This document shows positions 1 through 11,396 of a stretch of 64,000 bases of DNA, in pieces. How positions within the stretch are numbered: position 1 is the stretch's first letter; each line of letters begins with the position of its first letter. The notes beneath the pieces are model-generated. The model had not been told where the DNA came from and did no database searches. It was given only the letters and a program-made list of their open reading frames with translations. Position numbers and translations under genes: made by a program. This DNA is from Mesorhizobium sp. WSM4311 (GTDB taxonomy: Bacteria; Pseudomonadota; Alphaproteobacteria; Rhizobiales; Rhizobiaceae): positions 62,001 to 126,000 of the forward strand of contig NZ_NSFV01000002.1 in assembly GCF_002295115.1 (NCBI RefSeq), written 5' to 3'.

Positions 1-1068
1 GCCGAGATGGCGATGATGATGGCCGACGTCATGGAAGCGCTCGGCGTCAAGCGCGGCGACTACGTCATCCGCGTCAACAACCGCAAGGTACTCGACGGCG
101 TGCTGGAGGCGATCGGCCTTGGCGGTGACGAGAACGCCGGACGCCGACTGACCGTGCTGCGCGCGATCGACAAGCTGGACAAGCTCGGGCCGGAAGGGGT
201 GAAGCTCCTGCTTGGCCCGGGGCGCTGGGATGGCGGCAAGGAAGGCGAAGGCGATTTCGCCAAGGGGGCAGGCTTGAACAACGGGCAAGCCGAGGCGGTT
301 CTTCAGGCAACGGCGAGGAATGCGCAGGCCGGCCAGGATTCCATGGTCAATTCGAACGCGACCTATCAGGAAGGCGTCGGCGAACTTGCGATCATCGAAG
401 CGCTGGTCAGGGCGGCGGGATATGGCGAAGACCGCATCGCCATGGACCGCTCGGTGGTGCGCGGCCTCGAATACTACACCGGCCCCGTCCTGGAGGCTGA
501 ACTGCTGGCCGAAATCCCCAACGAGGACGGCCAGATCGTGCGCTTCGGCTCGGTCGGTGGTGGTGGGCGCTATGACGGCCTGGTCTCGCGCTTCCGCGGC
601 GAGCCGGTGCCGGCGACCGGTTTTTCCATCGGCGTCAGCAGGCTGATGACGGCGCTGAAGAACCTCGGCAAGCTCGAAAGCGCCGACGTGATCGCGCCGG
701 TCGTCGTCCTGGTCATGGACAAGGACACCGAAAGCCTCGGCCGCTACCAGAAGATGGTGAGCGAATTGCGCGCCGCCGGCATCCGTTCCGAAATGTATCT
801 CGGCGGCGCAGGCATGAAGGCGCAGCTGAAATATGCCGACCGGCGCGGCTGCCCGGTCGCCATCATCCAAGGCGGCGACGAGCGCGCCAAGGGCGAGCTG
901 CAGATCAAGGACCTGATCGAAGGCGCGCGCATGTCGGCCGAAATCACCGACAACGCCGAATGGCGCGCCGCACGTCCGGCGCAGGTGACGGTGGCGGAAG
1001 GTGAATTGGTCGCGGAAGTGAAGAAGATCCTGGCGGCGCAGGTCGAGGAGAGGGCGCGTGGCAAGTAG
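1..1068 (+). CDS. hisS: Histidine--tRNA ligase, C-terminal part (5' end outside window)
   Basis: Charges tRNA-His with histidine in the cytoplasm. The frame is open from base 1 (two codons before the first ATG at 7), so the start lies upstream; about 355 codons are visible of the roughly 500 usual in alphaproteobacteria. Class II synthetase features are present: the [12 protein letters not shown] segment, the glycine-rich [13 protein letters not shown] stretch, then [11 protein letters not shown], followed by an anticodon-binding domain over the last ~120 residues. The next gene, hisZ, is a catalytically inactive paralogue of this family and begins 51 bases downstream, so the two are probably co-transcribed. 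Identification is firm; only the true start is missing. Confidence 0.96.
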   Translation, partial: AEMAMMMADVMEALGVKRGDYVIRVNNRKVLDGVLEAIGLGGDENAGRRLTVLRAIDKLDKLGPEGVKLLLGPGRWDGGKEGEGDFAKGAGLNNGQAEAVLQATARNAQAGQDSMVNSNATYQEGVGELAIIEALVRAAGYGEDRIAMDRSVVRGLEYYTGPVLEAELLAEIPNEDGQIVRFGSVGGGGRYDGLVSRFRGEPVPATGFSIGVSRLMTALKNLGKLESADVIAPVVVLVMDKDTESLGRYQKMVSELRAAGIRSEMYLGGAGMKAQLKYADRRGCPVAIIQGGDERAKGELQIKDLIEGARMSAEITDNAEWRAARPAQVTVAEGELVAEVKKILAAQVEERARGK

Positions 1069-1109
1069 AGGCCGCCCCGCTGGTCCCAAATCAGCTGATC
1101 GTGCGATAC

Positions 1110-1114
1110 GGAGG
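1110..1114 (+). promoter_or_regulatory. Ribosome binding site fixing the TTG start of hisZ
   Basis: GGAGG sits five bases before the TTG at 1120. No ATG is available in frame until well inside the conserved N-terminal domain, so this site decides the start. Confidence 0.75.
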
Positions 1115-1119
1115 CCAAA

Positions 1120-2241
1120 TTGACCTCCCGCTTCCCCGCCATCGCAGCCGACATCACCAGTCTCTTCGCCACCCGCAACACGCATGCGGTAGAGGTCGCC
1201 ATATTGCAGCCGGCGGACCCGTTCCTCGACATGGCCGGCGAGGATCTGCGCCGCCGCATCTTCCTTACCGAGAGCGAGACCGGGCAGACACTGTGCCTGC
1301 GGCCGGAATTCACCATTCCGGTCTGCCTTGACCATATAGGCTCGCAGGCCGGCACGCCGCGCCGCTATTCCTATCTCGGCGAAGTCTTTCGCCAGCGCCG
1401 CGAAGGCGGCAACGAGTTCTTCCAGGCCGGCATCGAGGATCTCGGCGACCGTGATACGGCGGAAGCCGATGCCCGTTCGGTGGCCGACGCGCATGCGCTG
1501 CTTTCGCTGGTGCTGCCTGGCCGGTCGCTTGAGGTCACGCTGGGCGATCAGGGCATCTTCGAAGCGGTGCTGGCGGCGCTCGGGCTGCCGCGCGGCTGGC
1601 GCATGCGGCTGGCCCGTGCCTTCGGCTCGGCGCCGATGCTGCAGGCGGCATTGGCCGACCTTGCCAACCCGCCGCGCAACGGCCAGCTTTCCGGCGACGT
1701 CGCTGCCCTTGTCCTTGACGGGGATCTTGAAGGTCTTTCGGCGCACATCGCCGACGGCATGGAAGAGGCCGGCCTGTCGGCATCGGCCGGCCGCGCGCCC
1801 TCCGATATTGCGCGGCGGCTGATCGAGAAGGCCGAATTGCGCAGCGTGCGGCTGTCGAACGAGGCCTTCGCGGCGCTGAAGAACTTTCTGGCGATCGACG
1901 TGCCGCTCGATGGCGCGGCGCAGGCGCTGGAAAGCTTTGCCGCCGGCGCCGGGCTGTCGCTTGGCGCCGCGCTGGAGAAATTCGCTGCCCGTGCCAAGGC
2001 GATCGAGGCGCATGGCTTGCCGGCGGCAAAAATCCGCTACGATGCCGCCTTCGGCCGTCCGCTCGATTACTACACCGGTGTGGTCTTCGAAATCGCGGCG
2101 CAAGGCGGCGAGCGTCCCCTGGCCGGTGGCGGCCGCTACGACCGGTTGCTGACCCTGCTTGGCGCCAAGACGGCCATCCCCGGCGTCGGCTTTTCCGTCT
2201 GGCTCGACCGCATTGAGGCGTTGCGGGAGACGACACCATGA
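1120..2241 (+). CDS. hisZ: ATP phosphoribosyltransferase regulatory subunit HisZ
   Basis: Regulatory partner of the short-form HisG; the hetero-octamer catalyses the first step of histidine biosynthesis and carries the histidine feedback site. The 373-residue product resembles the class II HisRS core ([19 protein letters not shown] near the N-terminal third, [13 protein letters not shown] and GGGRYDRLL near the C-terminal end) but has no anticodon-binding domain, as expected of HisZ. The start is a TTG at 1120, chosen because GGAGG lies at 1110-1114 with a five-base spacer. The stop overlaps the hisG start as ATGA, which indicates translational coupling of the two subunits. Confidence 0.95.
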   Translation: MTSRFPAIAADITSLFATRNTHAVEVAILQPADPFLDMAGEDLRRRIFLTESETGQTLCLRPEFTIPVCLDHIGSQAGTPRRYSYLGEVFRQRREGGNEFFQAGIEDLGDRDTAEADARSVADAHALLSLVLPGRSLEVTLGDQGIFEAVLAALGLPRGWRMRLARAFGSAPMLQAALADLANPPRNGQLSGDVAALVLDGDLEGLSAHIADGMEEAGLSASAGRAPSDIARRLIEKAELRSVRLSNEAFAALKNFLAIDVPLDGAAQALESFAAGAGLSLGAALEKFAARAKAIEAHGLPAAKIRYDAAFGRPLDYYTGVVFEIAAQGGERPLAGGGRYDRLLTLLGAKTAIPGVGFSVWLDRIEALRETTP

Positions 2242-2936
2242 TCACTCTGGCGATCCCTTCGAAAGGCCGGCTCAAGGAACAGGCGCTGGAGGTGCTGGCC
2301 AAGGCCGGCCTCGCCATCAGCCTGCCCGGCGACGAGCGCAAATATCATGCCCGTGTCGAGGGCCTGGACAATGTCGAGGTCGCCTTCCTGTCGGCTTCCG
2401 AGATTGCAGGCGAGATCGGCCAGGGCGCGGTCGATCTCGGCATTACGGGCGAAGATCTGGTGCGGGAAAACCTCGCCGATTGGGAAGCCCGCGCCGAAAT
2501 CGTCGCCCGCCTCGGCTTCGGCCATGCCGATGTCGTGGTGGCGGTGCCCGAAATCTGGCTCGATGTCGACACCATGGCCGATCTCGACGACGTTGCCGCC
2601 GATTTCCGCCAGCGCCACGGCCGGCGGCTGCGCATCGCCACCAAATACTGGCGGCTGACGCAGCAGTTCTTTTCGCAGAAACACGGCATCCAGGTCTATC
2701 GCATCGTCGAAAGCCTCGGTGCCACCGAAGGCGCGCCGGCGGCTGGACTGGCCGATGTCATCGTCGACATCACCACCACCGGCTCGACGCTGCGCGCCAA
2801 CCATCTCAAGGTGCTGGGCGACGGCGTGGTGTTGAAGTCGCAGGCCTGTCTGGTCGCGTCGAAAAAGGCGCGTACCGCAGGCGATGAAGCCACCTTGCGC
2901 GACATCGCGGCGAAGATGGCGGTGGCGGTCGGATAG
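2238..2936 (+). CDS. hisG: ATP phosphoribosyltransferase catalytic subunit, short form
   Basis: Transfers phosphoribosyl from PRPP to ATP, the committed step of histidine synthesis. At 232 residues it is the short form that lacks the C-terminal regulatory domain and needs HisZ, which is encoded immediately upstream with a four-base overlap. The N-terminus [14 protein letters not shown] is typical of the family. The PRPP-binding loop is seen as [15 protein letters not shown] near residue 175. The gene ends at 2936 and a gap of about 100 bases precedes the next, unrelated gene, so the his unit probably stops here. Confidence 0.96.
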   Translation: MITLAIPSKGRLKEQALEVLAKAGLAISLPGDERKYHARVEGLDNVEVAFLSASEIAGEIGQGAVDLGITGEDLVRENLADWEARAEIVARLGFGHADVVVAVPEIWLDVDTMADLDDVAADFRQRHGRRLRIATKYWRLTQQFFSQKHGIQVYRIVESLGATEGAPAAGLADVIVDITTTGSTLRANHLKVLGDGVVLKSQACLVASKKARTAGDEATLRDIAAKMAVAVG

Positions 2937-3038
2937 CCAAACCACCGCTCCGAGGGACCGGAACTCCTCGACCATCGACAGGATTTCCACTGCCACGCCG
3001 GGCTGATAGACTCGGCGCGGCCTGGGGAGGAAACAGCG

Positions 3039-4811
<1,773 letters not shown>

Positions 4812-4880
4812 ACGGGTGAATGCTTCGATCTGTCGGTGCGCGAATGCAGCCACGGTTCGCAGAAGCACGCAGGGGCTTGG

Positions 4881-5984
4881 ATGAGCGGTTTCGGACGATC
4901 GATGACTTCCTATGCGATGCCGCTGGCCGCCTTGGGGATGGCTGTCGCGGTCAGAGCGAGCGGGCTATCGGTGGACCAAGGTTCGCTGAACGCCAGGATC
5001 CTTGTCGGTGCGCTGTCGAGTGCGATCATGTTCGTCACCATTTTCGTGGTGCTCGACCACGCCGAGGCGGTGGCTCGGCGGGTAGGGGAACCGTACGGCA
5101 CGCTGGTGCTGACCTTTGCCGTCACGGCAATCGAAGTATCGATCATCGTTTCCATGATGCTGCATGGTGAGAACAACCCGACGCTGGCACGGGAGTCCGT
5201 CTTCTCGACGGTGATGATCACATCCACCGGCGTTGTCGGCATGTGTCTCGCGCTTGGCGGCTGGCGTCATCGCAAGCAGGCCATTTTGCGGCAAGGGACC
5301 AGTGCCTATCTGGCGGTTCTGATCGCGCTGACCGTCATGACGCTTATTCTGCCGACCTACACCCGGGCCACGGATCCCGGCACGTTTTCGGCAGCCCAAC
5401 TTGGTTTCGTCAGCGTCCTTTCAGTGCTGCTCTATGCAAGCTTCGTGTTCGCGCAGACCGTCCGGCACCGGGAAGACTTTATCCAGGGACAACCACACGA
5501 CGTTTCGGTGCGCGCTGCCCCTCACGAGAACATCTCTGCCAGCGCTCTGGTGCTGATGGCCGGGCTGATCGGAATTGTCATGCTCGCCGAGCAGGTCGCG
5601 GCAAGCGTCGAAGATACGCTCGTTGCCTATCAGGTGAGTCAGGCTGACAGCATTGTGGGGGCAATGATCGCGGGGCTGGTGCTGATGCCGGAGGCCATTT
5701 CGGCGGTGCGCGCTTCACTCAACAACGAGCTGCAGCGCGGTTTGAATGTCGCGATGGGTTCGGCTTGCGCCACGATCGGCCTGACCATACCGGGAGTCGC
5801 AGCCGCCAGCCTGCTGACGGGGAGAGGACTGACCCTGGGGCTGCCGGCTGCTGATGCGGTCCTTTTGGTCTTGGCGCTTTTCATATGCAATGTAAGTTTC
5901 AGCACTGAAAGAACGACGTTCTTGACCGGAATGGTCCATCTTGTAGTATTTTTTACTTATGTATTTTTGATATTTGTACCATGA
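4881..5984 (+). CDS. Cation (Ca2+ or Na+)/proton antiporter of the ChaA/y4hA type
   Basis: Integral membrane antiporter that likely exports calcium or sodium in exchange for protons. The 367-residue product has about eleven hydrophobic segments and the two internal alpha repeats of the CaCA family: GEPYGTLVLTFAVTAIEVSI in the N-terminal half and AMIAGLVLMPEAISAVRASL in the C-terminal half, each with the conserved glutamate. The ATG at 4881 is preferred because AGGGGC precedes it; a longer GTG start at 4836 would add a polar, unconserved tail. The last 60 bases of the gene and its 3' flank are markedly AT-rich compared with the neighbours, which may mark a decayed or replaced junction. Confidence 0.85.
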   Translation: MSGFGRSMTSYAMPLAALGMAVAVRASGLSVDQGSLNARILVGALSSAIMFVTIFVVLDHAEAVARRVGEPYGTLVLTFAVTAIEVSIIVSMMLHGENNPTLARESVFSTVMITSTGVVGMCLALGGWRHRKQAILRQGTSAYLAVLIALTVMTLILPTYTRATDPGTFSAAQLGFVSVLSVLLYASFVFAQTVRHREDFIQGQPHDVSVRAAPHENISASALVLMAGLIGIVMLAEQVAASVEDTLVAYQVSQADSIVGAMIAGLVLMPEAISAVRASLNNELQRGLNVAMGSACATIGLTIPGVAAASLLTGRGLTLGLPAADAVLLVLALFICNVSFSTERTTFLTGMVHLVVFFTYVFLIFVP

Positions 5985-6119
5985 AATATTTTGTGCAGGT
6001 GAACGGGATGAGGCATTCGCTGATCAGGAAACCGTTGCCGACCGGGTTATCGAGAGAGCAGTCATCCGCTTCAACACCAAATTGCCGATGACGCCAAGAG
6101 GGCGGCACTCTTGATTGCC

Positions 6120-7028
6120 TCAGATCGCGGATTTGAGGTGATCGATGAAGGCGCGCAGCTTCGGCAGGATCTGGCGCTTGCCGGGGTGATAGAGGAAGAC
6201 GCCAGGCGTCATCGCCGCGACGGTGTCCAGCACGGGCTCGAGTTTTCCCTGGGCAATCGGACCTTCGGCGACCGGTCGCGGCGTCTGCGCCAGACCGATC
6301 CCTCGCATGGCGGCCCCGAGCAATGTCGGATAGTCGTGGGCGATCAGCGGACCTGAGACCATCGCCTCGATCGCTTCGTTGCCGTCGGCGAACGTCCACG
6401 GCGCGATGGCGCCGTTGGAACGACGCAGGCGCAGGCAGGCATGCCGGCGCAAATCGTCGATACGCTCAGGGCGGCCATGGCGATCGAGATAGTCGGGACT
6501 GCCCACGACCACGAACGAGAAGGACGGCGTCAGCCGCACCGCCACCATGTCGGTGGCAATGAACTGCCCGAGGCGGATGCCGGCATCGAACCCGCCTGTC
6601 GCCAGATCGACCATCTCGTCGCTCGCGGCGATCTCCAGTTCGACTTCGGGATAGGCCTGGCAGAACGACGCGATCACCGGCTCCAGGATCAACGGCACGA
6701 CGGCGCGCGGCACCGACAGGCGCAGCAGGCCGGTCGGCCGCTGGCCGACGTCACGCGCGGCCTCGCCCGCGGCGACGATCTCCTCGAAGCCGGGGCCGGC
6801 ACGGTCGAGGAAGCGCTGACCGGCCTCGGTCAGGCCGACACTGCGTGTCGTGCGGACAAACAGCGCCGCGCCGATGCGGGCTTCCAGCGCGCGCACCGCC
6901 TGGCTTACGGCCGACGGCGTCACGCCGAGATCGGCGGCGGCGCGGCGGAAGTTGCGGTGTCTGGCGACAGCCAGGAACACCTCGACGCCCTCCAGCGCCC
7001 CGTGTCGGATTGTGTAGTTATGCTTCAT
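6120..7028 (-). CDS. LysR-family transcriptional regulator
   Basis: DNA-binding regulator with an N-terminal winged helix-turn-helix at about residues 11-70 (FRRAAADLGVTPSAVSQAVRALE) and a C-terminal substrate-binding fold that would sense a small molecule. Length 302 is standard for the family. It is divergent from a SAM-dependent methyltransferase gene starting at 7106, with only 77 bases between the two starts, so that gene is the most likely target. The sequence FVRTTRSVGLTEAGQRFLDRAGP is typical of the DsdA/GcvA-like branch, but the ligand cannot be inferred. Confidence 0.88.
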   Translation of the reverse strand: MKHNYTIRHGALEGVEVFLAVARHRNFRRAAADLGVTPSAVSQAVRALEARIGAALFVRTTRSVGLTEAGQRFLDRAGPGFEEIVAAGEAARDVGQRPTGLLRLSVPRAVVPLILEPVIASFCQAYPEVELEIAASDEMVDLATGGFDAGIRLGQFIATDMVAVRLTPSFSFVVVGSPDYLDRHGRPERIDDLRRHACLRLRRSNGAIAPWTFADGNEAIEAMVSGPLIAHDYPTLLGAAMRGIGLAQTPRPVAEGPIAQGKLEPVLDTVAAMTPGVFLYHPGKRQILPKLRAFIDHLKSAI

Positions 7029-7105
7029 GGGTCATTGTGATTACACCGGATAGTCGAACGATGGAAGCGGGTTTAGGTAAGAGCTTGAGACAGGAGCATC
7101 TTGCC

Positions 7106-7936
7106 ATGACCGATGAACTTGATGGAGTGCGCGACCATTATCGCGCGACCGGCCTGACTGAACGGTTGAGGACGGTACTGGCTGAGTTCGGCCCGGAGCA
7201 TCAGCTTCTCACGCCGCAGCAACTGGGCACCCTCGACCAGTTTCACACCCGTGGGCTTGCGGCCACCGCCGAGCTTGCCCAATTGGCTGACATCACCGCT
7301 GACATGTCGGTTCTGGACGTTGGCGCGGGCGTCGGCGGGCCGGCGCGCTTCCTGGCTGCGACTTATGGCTGCCAGGTTATCGGCGTTGACCTCAGCGAGC
7401 CTTTCGTGGATGCCGCGCGCTACCTGACCGAGCGCACCGGGCAGGGCGAGCGTCTGTCGTTCCAGACCGCCAACGCCCTGGAGCTTCCGTTCGATGATGG
7501 CCGTTTCGACATCGTGCTGCTGCAGCATGTGGCGATGAACATCTTCGACCGGGGGCGGCTCTATCGCGAGATTCGCCGCGTGCTGAAATCAGCCGGCAGG
7601 TTTGCCACCTTCGACGTCGTGTTGGGCGGCGGCCAGCCGCACTATCCGCTTCCCTGGGCGCGAACACCGGCGACGAGTTTCCTCATGACAATCGATGCGA
7701 CGCGTGAGGCGATCGAGCCGGCCGGCTTCCGTATGCTGGCATGGCAAGACGACACCGAGGCCGCCAAGGCCTGGTTCGCACAGATGCGGGCGTCGGGTCC
7801 GCCGCCTTCGCCAAATCTCGGCGTGGTGATGGGGCCGGACTTCGCCGAGCTTGCAGCCAATTTGGGACGAAATCTCATGCAAGGCCGGCTCGGCATCCTG
7901 ACCGCGGTGTTCGAGGCCGCGCCGGCCAACAGCTGA
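7106..7936 (+). CDS. Class I SAM-dependent methyltransferase
   Basis: Cytoplasmic methyltransferase of unknown acceptor. The 276-residue protein shows motif I VLDVGAGVGGPARFLA at residues 69-84, the acidic ribose-binding residue in VIGVDLSEPF, and the motif IV region RFDIVLLQHVAMNI. The layout resembles UbiE/COQ5 and sarcosine-dimethylglycine methyltransferases of Pfam Methyltransf_11. The ATG at 7106 is preferred over upstream starts because CAGGAG lies nine bases before it and because an earlier start would overlap the divergent LysR gene. A small membrane protein follows 12 bases downstream, probably in the same transcript. Confidence 0.85.
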   Translation: MTDELDGVRDHYRATGLTERLRTVLAEFGPEHQLLTPQQLGTLDQFHTRGLAATAELAQLADITADMSVLDVGAGVGGPARFLAATYGCQVIGVDLSEPFVDAARYLTERTGQGERLSFQTANALELPFDDGRFDIVLLQHVAMNIFDRGRLYREIRRVLKSAGRFATFDVVLGGGQPHYPLPWARTPATSFLMTIDATREAIEPAGFRMLAWQDDTEAAKAWFAQMRASGPPPSPNLGVVMGPDFAELAANLGRNLMQGRLGILTAVFEAAPANS

Positions 7937-7948
7937 CGGGAGACCACA

Positions 7949-8473
7949 ATGTCGACGGAAATCCTTTTCCAGATCCAGCTCGTTCTCGGCTATGTCGCAT
8001 GGCTGCTGTGCTTCGGTGCCTACATCTGGCCCTGGCTGAGCTCGATGGACGGGGTCGCGGCGCAACGCGCCATTGCCACCCTGCACAGTTTCCGTTTCTT
8101 CGGGCTCGTCTTCATCCTTCCGGGCGTCGTCAGCCCCGACCTGCCCGCCAGCTTCGCCACCGTTGCCGCCTATGGCGACTTCGCAACCGGGGTGTTGGCC
8201 ATGCTGGCATTGTTTGCCGTAAGGATACGCCCGCTTTTCTGGCTATTCGTCGTTGCCTTCAATGGCGTCGGGACCATCGACCTCATCGTCGATTATTATC
8301 AAGCCATCCAGGCCGATCTTCCTGCCCATGCGGGATTGCTGGGTGCGACCTATGTGATCCCGGTCATCTACGTGCCGCTGCTGATGATCACGCACGTCGC
8401 CGCGTTCTATTTTCTGCTACGTCCCCATCAGAACGCGACTCGCGCCATTACCAACGAGGCGGCTGCTTCGTAG
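7949..8473 (+). CDS. Small multi-pass membrane protein of unknown function
   Basis: No family recognised with certainty. The 174-residue product has about five hydrophobic segments: residues 9-30, 45-65, 72-92, 93-112 and 128-157, with a charged C-terminal tail. A GGGAG Shine-Dalgarno sequence precedes the ATG. The short spacing to the methyltransferase gene suggests co-expression, perhaps under the divergent LysR regulator. It has no signal peptide other than the first membrane segment and no catalytic motif that I can see. Confidence 0.7.
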   Translation: MSTEILFQIQLVLGYVAWLLCFGAYIWPWLSSMDGVAAQRAIATLHSFRFFGLVFILPGVVSPDLPASFATVAAYGDFATGVLAMLALFAVRIRPLFWLFVVAFNGVGTIDLIVDYYQAIQADLPAHAGLLGATYVIPVIYVPLLMITHVAAFYFLLRPHQNATRAITNEAAAS

Positions 8474-8525
8474 ATATTCGGAGGTCCGCTGGACGCGCCG
8501 CAGCCCATTATCGCTGGCACGCCCT

Positions 8526-9200
8526 TTAGCGCCGTCCGCTCTGGATCACCGACGGCCGCGGCGCCGAGCCTGGCTCCTGCACCAGCGGTCCGAGCAAGAC
8601 CTCTCCGAACAGCGGCTGGTAGCTCCTGCGCACTGCCGGATCCTCCTTGAAGGACAGCGCGTACTGGCCGATCTGGTGGAAGTAGGTGATGCGCGCCCGC
8701 ACCAGGCTTTCGTCCTCGGGATAGCCCATGGCGCGGAAGGAGCGGATCAACAGCGCGATGCGCAGATCGTCCATGTCCTTGACCTCCCGCGCCAGCTTCT
8801 TCGACGTTCGCGACCAGTCGCGGACCGCCAGGTCAAGCAGCGGGCTGAACGGCGCTTCATCGACCCAGACATGCACGATGTCGGTGAAGAACTGCAGGCC
8901 GTCTATGTCGTGCCTGTCGCGCATGGCCCGGAACGGCGCGCAATTGGTGTTTCGCCATTCCTGCAGCAGGCCGTCGCGAAGATCGGCAAGGCTGGCGAAG
9001 TGGAAGTAGAAACTGCCGCGCGTCACCTTGAACTGGCGCGCCAGGCGATCGATCTTAACCTCGCCGATGCCGCGCTTCTCCAACACCTTGCGCGCGGCCG
9101 TGATCCAGGCCTCGCGGCTGAGCGTCTGCCGCGCCGCTTTCGCAGGCGGGGCGGCTTTGGACGGTCTCTTGCTTCTGGCCGGGGCGCTTTCGGCTTTCAT
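8526..9200 (-). CDS. TetR/AcrR-family transcriptional regulator
   Basis: Predicted repressor with an N-terminal helix-turn-helix around residues 28-75 (GEVKIDRLARQFKVTRGSFYFHF) and a larger ligand domain of 224 residues in total. The first 25 residues are rich in lysine, alanine and proline and look disordered. The nearest gene in the same direction is a nucleoside hydrolase ending at 9304; no operator-like palindrome stood out beside its own start, so its target is unknown. Confidence 0.86.
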   Translation of the reverse strand: MKAESAPARSKRPSKAAPPAKAARQTLSREAWITAARKVLEKRGIGEVKIDRLARQFKVTRGSFYFHFASLADLRDGLLQEWRNTNCAPFRAMRDRHDIDGLQFFTDIVHVWVDEAPFSPLLDLAVRDWSRTSKKLAREVKDMDDLRIALLIRSFRAMGYPEDESLVRARITYFHQIGQYALSFKEDPAVRRSYQPLFGEVLLGPLVQEPGSAPRPSVIQSGRR

Positions 9201-9303
9201 CTGATCAAGACCTTCATCGCCATGCGCGACGCCTGCAAACCATTCGTCGGCTTCGATGCGCTTCGCGACTCATCAAGTGTCCATCTATCGCGGACGGCGC
9301 AAC

Positions 9304-10248
9304 TCAGGGCAATGCGCTGATCCGCTCCAGCATCAACTCGAAGAACGGCGCCGGGTCGATGCGTCGCAGGACATTGCAGTTCTTGCGCCGGCCGGTGACA
9401 TGCCACCAGTCGACCACGGTCATGCCGATCGTCTCCGGCGAGACGATGTCGACCGTCACCGCGCATTGGCGCTGCTCATAGATTTGCGGCGCCAGCAGAT
9501 AGCCGGTGACGCAGGCATCATGGATGGGGCGCGCCGGCGTTTCGAATTTGTGCGTGCCGTACTGGCGGTAGAAGTCGGCCAGATTGGCGGCCTCGACCGC
9601 CGCGCGGCTGCCGGTTGCCCGCAGTCGGTCGAGCCATTCCGGCGTCATCAGCGCGGTGTAGGTGCAGTCTATGCCAGCCATGGTCACCGGCACGCCGCTG
9701 TCGAATACCTTATGCGCGGCATGCGGATCGACGAAGATGTTGAATTCCGCCGCCGGCGTGGCGTTGCCGCCCTGGAAGAAGCCGCCGCCCATCAGCACGA
9801 CTTCGCGCAGCCGGGGCACGATCCTCGGCTCCATGGTCATGGCCATTGCGAGATTGGTCATTGGCCCCAGCGTGCAGACGGTCAACTCACCCTCCGGCGC
9901 GTCCATGATGGTGCGCACGAGATAATTCACCGCGTGTTCGCTCTGCAGAGGCGTCACCGGTTCGGGAAGATCGGCGCCGTCGAGGCCGGTTTCGCCGTGA
10001 ACATATTCGGCAGTGATCAGCTTGCGCACCATCGGCGCCGGGCATCCGGCATGCACCGGCACATCGGCCCGCCCGGCAAGCTCCACCACCTTGAGCGCAT
10101 TCTTCGACGTCAGGGCAAGCGGCACGTTGCCGCCGACCGTGGTGATGCCGACCACGTCGAGTTCGGCCGGCGACCCCAGCGCGAAGAGGATGGCGAAGGC
10201 GTCGTCCTGGCCCGGATCGGTGTCGATGATGATCTTGCGTGGTGCCAT
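9304..10248 (-). CDS. Nucleoside hydrolase (IunH/RihA family)
   Basis: Cleaves the N-glycosidic bond of ribonucleosides to release base and ribose. The calcium-binding cluster DTDPGQDDA is at residues 9-17, and the protein ends with RIDPAPFFELMLERI, the usual C-terminus. Length 314 fits the family. An upstream in-frame start at 10335 would add 29 unconserved residues and overlap a palindromic operator, so the ATG at 10248, preceded on the minus strand by AGGAAGAG, is preferred. It is divergent from an oxygenase plus amino-acid ABC operon, and the shared intergenic space holds a perfect palindrome at 10311-10324. Confidence 0.9.
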   Translation of the reverse strand: MAPRKIIIDTDPGQDDAFAILFALGSPAELDVVGITTVGGNVPLALTSKNALKVVELAGRADVPVHAGCPAPMVRKLITAEYVHGETGLDGADLPEPVTPLQSEHAVNYLVRTIMDAPEGELTVCTLGPMTNLAMAMTMEPRIVPRLREVVLMGGGFFQGGNATPAAEFNIFVDPHAAHKVFDSGVPVTMAGIDCTYTALMTPEWLDRLRATGSRAAVEAANLADFYRQYGTHKFETPARPIHDACVTGYLLAPQIYEQRQCAVTVDIVSPETIGMTVVDWWHVTGRRKNCNVLRRIDPAPFFELMLERISALP

Positions 10249-10310
10249 GTTTGAGCGCTCTTCCTTTTGCGATCGAAAGCCTATTGATGAGGCCGTTCGG
10301 ATGTGTAGAA

Positions 10311-10324
10311 ATACAGTACTGTAT
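10311..10324. promoter_or_regulatory. Perfect 14-bp palindrome, probable operator
   Basis: ATACAGTACTGTAT is its own reverse complement. It lies in the roughly 100-base divergent promoter region between the nucleoside hydrolase (start 10248, minus) and the 2OG oxygenase (start 10352, plus). Its place close to both starts suggests a repressor site controlling both. No regulator gene is directly adjacent. Confidence 0.55.
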
Positions 10325-10351
10325 CTTATGTTCAAGACAGGGTGTTCGAAA

Positions 10352-11365
10352 ATGGATGCACAAGAGCGCGGCGATTTTTCCGAAATTCCGATCCTCGACG
10401 TCTCGGCGCTCTATGGCGACGATGAGGGCGCCATCCGGGCAACGGCGGCGACGCTGCGCCGCTATCTCGAGACGATCGGCTTCCTCTATGTCACCGGGCA
10501 TCCCATTCCGCGCGCCGATGTCGAAGCCGTGCGCGAAGCCAGCAAAAGCTTCTTTGCCTTGCCCGAAGAGGAAAAGGCGAAGCTGAAAATCGACAGGAAT
10601 TTCCGCGGCTATCTGCCCTTTGCCGGCTCGACCATCGTGACCTCGTCGGTGGCAACCGTCAGCAAGCCCAACCAGAGCGAATCGATCTTCTTCATGCACG
10701 AGGTCGGCGCCGACGATCCAAGGGCCTTGGCCGAAAAGCCGCTCCAGGGCCCCAACCAATGGCCCGACGAAACGGCACTTGCCGGTTTCAGGGAGACGAT
10801 AGAGCGTTATGTCGACGAGATGGGGACGCTCGCGCGCAAGATGGTTCGCGCCATCGCGCTCTCGCTCGGACTGCCCTCCGACAGCCTCGACCGCTATTTC
10901 GAGCAGCCGACGACCTTCCTGCGGCTGCTGCACTATCCGACGCAGCCCCACGAAGAAGGCCTCTTCGGCTCGGCGCCGCACACCGACTACGGCTTCATCA
11001 CCTTGCTGGCGCAGGACAATGTCGGGGGCCTCGAGGTCAAGAACAAGGCCGGCGACTGGGTTCCGGCACCTCCCGTTCCAGATTCCTTCGTGATGAATGT
11101 CGGCGACATACTGGCGCGCTGGTCGAACGACCAGTTCGTCTCGACGCCGCACCGGGTCATCAACCGGTCGGGGCGCGAGCGCTATTCGCAGCCCTTTTTC
11201 TTCGATCCGTCCATGGACGAGACGATCGAGGCGCTGTCGGTCTGCGTGCCGGCCGGTACGCAGCCGAAATACGGGCCGGTGCTCTACGGCGACTATCTGA
11301 TGGAGCGCATCGACAAGAACTACCACTATCGCAAGAAGAAGGCGGCGGAAGCCGCCGGCGCATAA
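10352..11365 (+). CDS. 2-oxoglutarate/Fe(II)-dependent oxygenase, isopenicillin N synthase-like
   Basis: Oxygenase that would hydroxylate or oxidise a small substrate with Fe(II) and 2-oxoglutarate. The DIOX_N region is at residues 10-120. The metal triad is visible as H210 and D212 in SAPHTDYGFITLL and H267 in STPHRVINRSG; R277 and S279 in RYS bind 2-oxoglutarate. Length from this start is 337. An ATG at 10328 is also in frame but would overlap the operator region; 10352 has AGGGTG upstream. The amino-acid ABC importer genes follow after 31 bases in the same direction, which suggests the enzyme acts on what that importer brings in or on a nucleoside-related product of the divergent hydrolase. 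Confidence 0.87.
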   Translation: MDAQERGDFSEIPILDVSALYGDDEGAIRATAATLRRYLETIGFLYVTGHPIPRADVEAVREASKSFFALPEEEKAKLKIDRNFRGYLPFAGSTIVTSSVATVSKPNQSESIFFMHEVGADDPRALAEKPLQGPNQWPDETALAGFRETIERYVDEMGTLARKMVRAIALSLGLPSDSLDRYFEQPTTFLRLLHYPTQPHEEGLFGSAPHTDYGFITLLAQDNVGGLEVKNKAGDWVPAPPVPDSFVMNVGDILARWSNDQFVSTPHRVINRSGRERYSQPFFFDPSMDETIEALSVCVPAGTQPKYGPVLYGDYLMERIDKNYHYRKKKAAEAAGA

Positions 11366-11396
11366 CGGCAAACAAGCAAAAGAAAGGGGAACAGCA

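Noticed and set aside
5985..6119. Minus-strand continuation past the LysR gene end as a separate gene
   Set aside because: The frame is another phase of the LysR gene running into AT-rich spacer; no start or motif.
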